Assembly (NCBI GenBank): GCA_943333125.1
Contig: CALQSB010000010.1
Coordinates: forward strand, 17,538-81,537
DNA length: 64,000 nt
Source of the DNA: Chitinophaga pinensis
GTDB taxonomy: Bacteria; Bacteroidota; Bacteroidia; Chitinophagales; Chitinophagaceae
Direction of reading: 5' to 3'
Part shown: piece by piece, positions 61,301-64,000 of the stretch
How the letters are laid out: every line of letters starts with the position of its first letter
Numbering within the stretch: the stretch's first letter is position 1
Notes under the pieces: generated by a model
Databases searched by the model: none
What the model saw: the letters and a program-made list of their open reading frames with translations, nothing else
What the model was told of the DNA's origin: nothing
Position numbers and translations under genes: made by a program

Positions 61301-63008
61301 GAGTACCAGCAATAGCGGTAAAATTTCCAGTACCTGTGTATGGTGAAGTACCTCCTGTTACAGATACTGTAACGGTAGAATTTCCGCCATTACAAGTTAT
61401 TGCAGTAAAAGTTGCAGTAGCGTTAAGTGTATTGGTTGGAGGTGGTGTTGGTGTTGTGGAAGAATATTCATTTAATCCAATGTCTGTAATATCAGATATT
61501 GGATTTCCAAAATAATCAGTATTTAACCCGACATCAACTCCGGCATTGATAGCTGGGGAAGTAGATGAAATATGAAGATCCCAATTTATAGGATTTGCAG
61601 AAGCAGTATCAATAAATATTTTATTAGAGGTGTTGATTTCTCCTGTTTGAAGAGTGTTACCAACAGTCGCACCTCCACTTAATCTGTATATATTATTTCT
61701 GTATTTTACTTTAGTTCTACCACTATAGTCCATTTTTTGGCCATTAGTATTCCAAAAGACATTATTCTGAATATCATATAAAGTGTCAGAGGAAACATAT
61801 GAGTCTCCACTGTAACCGATTTGTCCAACTGCTTGGTTAAGTGTTCTATTAATTGGATATTGAGGCCAATAATGCCAATTTGTAAATGATTGACCATCGC
61901 CTAAAACATCTTGACCAAATCTAGCGCCACTCTGTCTACTATTCCCATTTTCGATAATGACATTGTTCCAAAAATGAAGATTTTTAGCAGCACTTGTAAA
62001 AGTTCCAGATACATTAACATAACAAACAACTCCATTATTAATAAACTTATTATAAGCAAATGTATCATCATTTGGGCCATAATTACTACCTGCATTTGCA
62101 CCAAATTCCATTGCTCCTGAGTTGTCAAAAAATGTATTGTAAATTACCAGACTACTATCAAAATCATTAATTGACTCAAGACCACCTCCTAGTTCACCTT
62201 CTGAAGAAGAATTGGGTCCATTTGAATAAGCCCAGCTACCCTGTATTAAATTATTTTTAATCAGATAATGATTCCCTGTTGGCATCATTGCATCAGCTCC
62301 AACATCATTAATTGTAATGGTATCACCGCCACTTTTAAAATTACTAAATGTATTGTTTAGTATGGATATATTATTACCTGTAGAAACGATTCCATAGGCA
62401 ATATTGCTAAAATTACAGTTCTTAATAACTATATCATGTACGGAAAGATTTTGATAAGCAGCACTGCCTTCACCTAACCATAATCCATTACAAGTATACG
62501 CTGATGAAACTTTATCTGTATAGGAGAATCTAGTGTCATTGAATTGCAGGCTATCAAATGTTATATGTCCTACATGGTCAAATAACATAGCGTTTTTTGT
62601 ATTTGAAGATACTGATGATGGATAAGGGAACAGGATATTGGCCATAGCTCCTGTTCCATATGAAGTAAATACGATTGGATTAAGAGCGGTGCCGCTTGGG
62701 CAATTTCCACCCCATCCTTGGCAACCTGGTCCTGTCCATATAAATGAACCAAAAGCCCTGTTGTACCCATTTGCAAAAATATCACCTCTTTTAAATGCGA
62801 TAGTATCACCAGCTCTAAAAAATGATGTAGGAGTAGCGTTAGCAAGGTCTTCTACATGAGCTAATGTTTTCCATGGTGTTGCAGGAGATATGCCATTATT
62901 TGCATCATTCCCAGTTATGCTTACATAAAATTTTCTCGAAAAGGCGCTAGACGCAGTGAGGAAAAATAGACTAAATAATAATGCTTTAGTAAAGTTTAAA
63001 TTAAACAT
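58332..63008 (-). CDS. Giant T9SS-secreted protein: beta-helix plus SprB repeats plus C-terminal sorting domain
   Basis: A 1558-residue protein. The signal peptide (TKALLFSLFFLTASSAFS) precedes a right-handed parallel beta-helix region, about 24-520. It begins KFYVSITGNDANNGISPATPWKT like DUF1565/pectate-lyase-like proteins and has many N-N-x-F/I-x-N rungs. After a P/T-rich linker (PTPPPTNT) come about 13 SprB-like repeats (about 528-1469). These alternate a cysteine-containing CNGG-x-x-TVTV type with an LDNG-x-x-Q / VKD-x-NGC type. The tail (TYPNPSNAYF to QKIIKL) is a Por secretion type A sorting domain. A cell-surface adhesin or polymer-acting role is inferred. Confidence 0.9.
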   Translation of the reverse strand: MFNLNFTKALLFSLFFLTASSAFSRKFYVSITGNDANNGISPATPWKTLAHVEDLANATPTSFFRAGDTIAFKRGDIFANGYNRAFGSFIWTGPGCQGWGGNCPSGTALNPIVFTSYGTGAMANILFPYPSSVSSNTKNAMLFDHVGHITFDSLQFNDTRFSYTDKVSSAYTCNGLWLGEGSAAYQNLSVHDIVIKNCNFSNIAYGIVSTGNNISILNNTFSNFKSGGDTITINDVGADAMMPTGNHYLIKNNLIQGSWAYSNGPNSSSEGELGGGLESINDFDSSLVIYNTFFDNSGAMEFGANAGSNYGPNDDTFAYNKFINNGVVCYVNVSGTFTSAAKNLHFWNNVIIENGNSRQSGARFGQDVLGDGQSFTNWHYWPQYPINRTLNQAVGQIGYSGDSYVSSDTLYDIQNNVFWNTNGQKMDYSGRTKVKYRNNIYRLSGGATVGNTLQTGEINTSNKIFIDTASANPINWDLHISSTSPAINAGVDVGLNTDYFGNPISDITDIGLNEYSSTTPTPPPTNTLNATATFTAITCNGGNSTVTVSVTGGTSPYTGTGNFTAIAGTRSFIVSDAFGARDTVTLTISQPSIISASLSAGTIPVYGGSTTITTTASGGTGTLSYQLDNGAYQASGIFNSVLAGAHSVTVKDANGCTKITSITINQPLAVILNAIATFTAITCNGGSSTVTVSATGGTSPYTGTGNFTASAGLHSYIVSDATGAKDTVTMTINQPLIISVTVASGTIATVGGTTSIQVSATGGTGTTYQYSLDGGVYQTSNTFAAVAAGNHNVNVKDINGCIVTKSFLINAPVVSTLSASSTAGAITCNGATTTVTVTATGGVAPYTGTGSFSVVAGTSNYTVRDAAGSTSTTSITISQPALINATLSSGSILTNGGSTTLTTTASGGTGVLTYKLDNGTFQASGVFNGVLAGIHNVIVKDANGCSKTISITITQPTSSTLNASSTFGSILCNGMSTTVTVTASGGIPPYTGIGSFSVNAGSYSYTVRDAAGATASTSVNITQPLSLNSTAASGIITSAGGTTSITISASGGTSPYTFRLNNGTYQTSNIFNGVVAGNYTINVKDVNGCIKSSSINILQPQPFAANVTAGLISCFGGSASVTVTATGGTAPYSGTGSFSVFAGTYTYTVTDANNLTSSSTITITQPTAITATISVGGAITVNGGTTSLTVNASGGSSPYTYSIDNSAFQSSNVFNSVIAGRHTITIKDRNGCILNRIKTISQPPATGRLVVTAIAGEIACNGGTTTVRVTASGGTPPYSGLGIFTTAAGEHTFTVSDAAGNSANETILITQPIEISISVNVANNIYTIGGTTTVTIIANGGTGSYLYSLDGGTSQSEAIFTSIDAGIHNVVVVDLNGCMRSTNFTVTQSTTSGLIVSLFSKTNVTCINGNDGSIEVRAAGGRAPYTFAIENSTFSANNIFNNLRSGTYHITVKDANNSTAVLTVIIENGRQRCSYNINPIITINTYPNPSNAYFNLKINSDSQEDVNIEVMDLYGRKVYQSSGSINNTYSFGQNFIAGSYFVRVMQGNTKSIQKIIKL
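58600..61425 (-). repeat. Tandem SprB-like repeat array within giant protein
   Basis: Six pairs of two alternating repeat types, each about 73-80 residues, plus one final unit. They show as repeated CNGG, SGGT, YTGTG-F, GCxK and TISQP-like strings in the translation. DNA copies are diverged but visibly periodic. Confidence 0.85.
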
Positions 63009-63298
63009 GGTTTTTCATTTGGTGGTTATAGAACATTGAATTAATGCTTCAGAATAGAACATAATTCTATCATCTGAAAACGACTTAAAGATATTGGTAA
63101 CATAAAAACGACTGATTTCTTACTTTATTGTTTTAATCTTATTTTATTCTGTATTTAAATCGAAATAAATAAAATCTAAACCGGATATGCCTAGTAATCC
63201 AAATTCTGTGCCAAATAAATATTAATCATAGTTATCAACAGCATTGTTGATAATGTTTGAATTCATTAACAAATTAATTACTGAAATCTATGGGGTAA
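63009..63298. other. Intergenic region before giant secreted protein gene
   Basis: No gene is apparent. It has a 9-bp dyad TTATCAACA / TGTTGATAA (63232-63240 with 63245-63253, 4-nt loop) that may end transcription of the permease gene. A TATCTTTA (minus, 63093-63086) is a weak -7 candidate for the giant protein gene. Confidence 0.4.
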
Positions 63299-64000
63299 TT
63301 ATCCGGTAATTCGGGGATCGATTTTCTTATATAAAAAATCAGATAAAATATTGATGAGGATAAATGCTATTGAACTGCAAAGCACAGCTCCAAGTACTAT
63401 AGGGTAATCAAGTTTTTCTAAAGCGTCTATTGTAAGTTTGCCCAACCCCTTCCAGCCAAAAATAAATTCTACAAAAAAAGCACCTGCGAGTAATTCTCCA
63501 AACCATCCTGTAATTGTAGTGATGATTGGATTCAATGCATTACGAATTCCATGACGTAACACCACTTCTCTTTTGCTTAATCCCTTGGCAAATGCTGTTC
63601 TGATATAATCCTGATTCAATACATCCAACATTGAACTTCTGGTAAGTTGAACGATAATTGCCAATGGTCTAATTCCTAAGGTAATTGTGGGAAGTATTAA
63701 GTTTTTCAACTCCATATATTTCACTCCGGTAACTTCATCTATTTCATACAAGCTGCCTGTGAAATTCAGGCCTGTATATTGGTGGAGCACAATTCCGAAA
63801 AAATAAGCAATAATGATGGCAATAAAAAATGAAGGCGCAGATATACCTGTAATACTTGTAATTATTATACTGTGGTCAATCCAACTGTTTTTTTTCAAAG
63901 CAGCAATAATGCCAATTGAAATTCCTAAGACGCAGGCAAAAATCATAGCAGTTAATGCTAATATTAAAGTTCCAGGAATAGATTCGTAAATAATGCCGGT
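63299..64000 (-). CDS. ABC transporter permease, DppB/OppB type (cut by window edge)
   Basis: 234 residues are visible. The frame stays open to the right edge, with codons reading TGIIYESIPGTLILALTA before the internal methionine at 63946. This is a binding-protein-dependent permease of the dipeptide/oligopeptide DppB group. It has MIFACVLGISIGIIAALKKNSW, FFIAIIIAYFFG and the EAA-like loop YIRTAFAKGLSKREVVLRHGIRNALNPIIT near the end of the protein. It imports peptides or similar solutes with a DppC partner and ATPases encoded elsewhere. The N-terminal part lies outside the window. Confidence 0.9.
   Translation of the reverse strand, partial: TGIIYESIPGTLILALTAMIFACVLGISIGIIAALKKNSWIDHSIIITSITGISAPSFFIAIIIAYFFGIVLHQYTGLNFTGSLYEIDEVTGVKYMELKNLILPTITLGIRPLAIIVQLTRSSMLDVLNQDYIRTAFAKGLSKREVVLRHGIRNALNPIITTITGWFGELLAGAFFVEFIFGWKGLGKLTIDALEKLDYPIVLGAVLCSSIAFILINILSDFLYKKIDPRITG

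Noticed and set aside
58600..61425. Regularly spaced repeats that might suggest a CRISPR or satellite array
   Set aside because: The periodicity is at protein level (about 75-80 residues), the units are diverged and lie in one open frame; they are SprB-like repeats. Plus-strand ORFs here are their shadows.
63232..63253. TTATCAACA / TGTTGATAA pair resembling DnaA boxes
   Set aside because: Each differs from the TTATCCACA consensus, there are only two as one dyad, and no dnaA, dnaN or AT-rich origin array is nearby. recF alone at 26.4 kb does not mark an origin here.

Overview
The window looks like chromosomal DNA of an AT-rich member of the Bacteroidota, probably Chitinophagaceae or a related Sphingobacteriia/Chitinophagia lineage. 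The evidence is a type IX secretion sorting tail on a giant SprB-repeat protein, Omp28, DUF3822, DUF6089 and DUF6029 proteins, a TonB-receptor-like barrel with a carboxypeptidase-like N-domain, an UpxY-type antiterminator, and repeated promoter elements of the Bacteroidota kind (TAnnTTTG, sometimes with an upstream TTG or TTTG). I saw no tRNA, rRNA, CRISPR array, intact insertion sequence or prophage. Two genes are cut by the window edges: a PLP decarboxylase-like gene at the left and an oligopeptide ABC permease at the right.

Layout. 1-3.6 kb, minus strand: a compact PqqD / ATP-grasp / decarboxylase-like operon, then a GNAT acetyltransferase and a MATE exporter. 3.6-6.1 kb, plus: DUF3822, rsmD-like and lpxK. 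6.1-11.4 kb, plus: an outer-membrane barrel receptor with Met/Gly-rich segments, a YHYH lipoprotein, a MORN-type lipoprotein and a SCO-family protein, possibly one metal-related unit. 11.4-17.4 kb: a DEAD-box helicase with a DbpA tail, gyrA with its terminator, and a saccharopine dehydrogenase family gene. 17.5-20.9 kb: an envelope redox group (DUF6029 barrel, TlpA thioredoxin, Omp28). 20.9-27.8 kb: a GH128-like glucanase, a sirtuin, an EVE protein, a LutA-like protein, ribH, a TPR membrane protein, pdhA, and divergent recF with a DUF721 gene. 27.8-33.9 kb, minus: TraB/GumN, UbiD-family decarboxylase, DUF6089 barrel, pdhB and thiolase.

33.9-58.2 kb is an exopolysaccharide or capsule locus. 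A 713-bp control region with several dyads and a convincing promoter leads into a Wza-like export lipoprotein, a Wzc-like tyrosine autokinase and an UpxY antiterminator. Then come a Wzy-like polymerase, a Wzx-like flippase, four glycosyltransferase-type genes (two GT4-like, one GT2, one DUF354 GT-B-like), a CapK-like adenylating enzyme, the nucleotide-sugar enzyme WecB with a Gfo/Idh/MocA oxidoreductase and an unclassified TIM-barrel protein, the WcaJ-type priming transferase and an acyltransferase. An MBOAT/SGNH O-acetylation pair sits inside on the opposite strand. The locus ends in a perfect 38-bp palindrome and a strong bidirectional terminator.

58.3-63.0 kb, minus: a 1558-residue predicted T9SS-secreted protein with an N-terminal beta-helix, about 13 alternating SprB-like repeats and a C-terminal sorting domain. 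The least explained parts are the PqqD/ATP-grasp/decarboxylase operon, the alpha/alpha-toroid, DUF354, Gfo/Idh, TIM-barrel and WecB module, and the dyad-rich control sequences of the polysaccharide locus.
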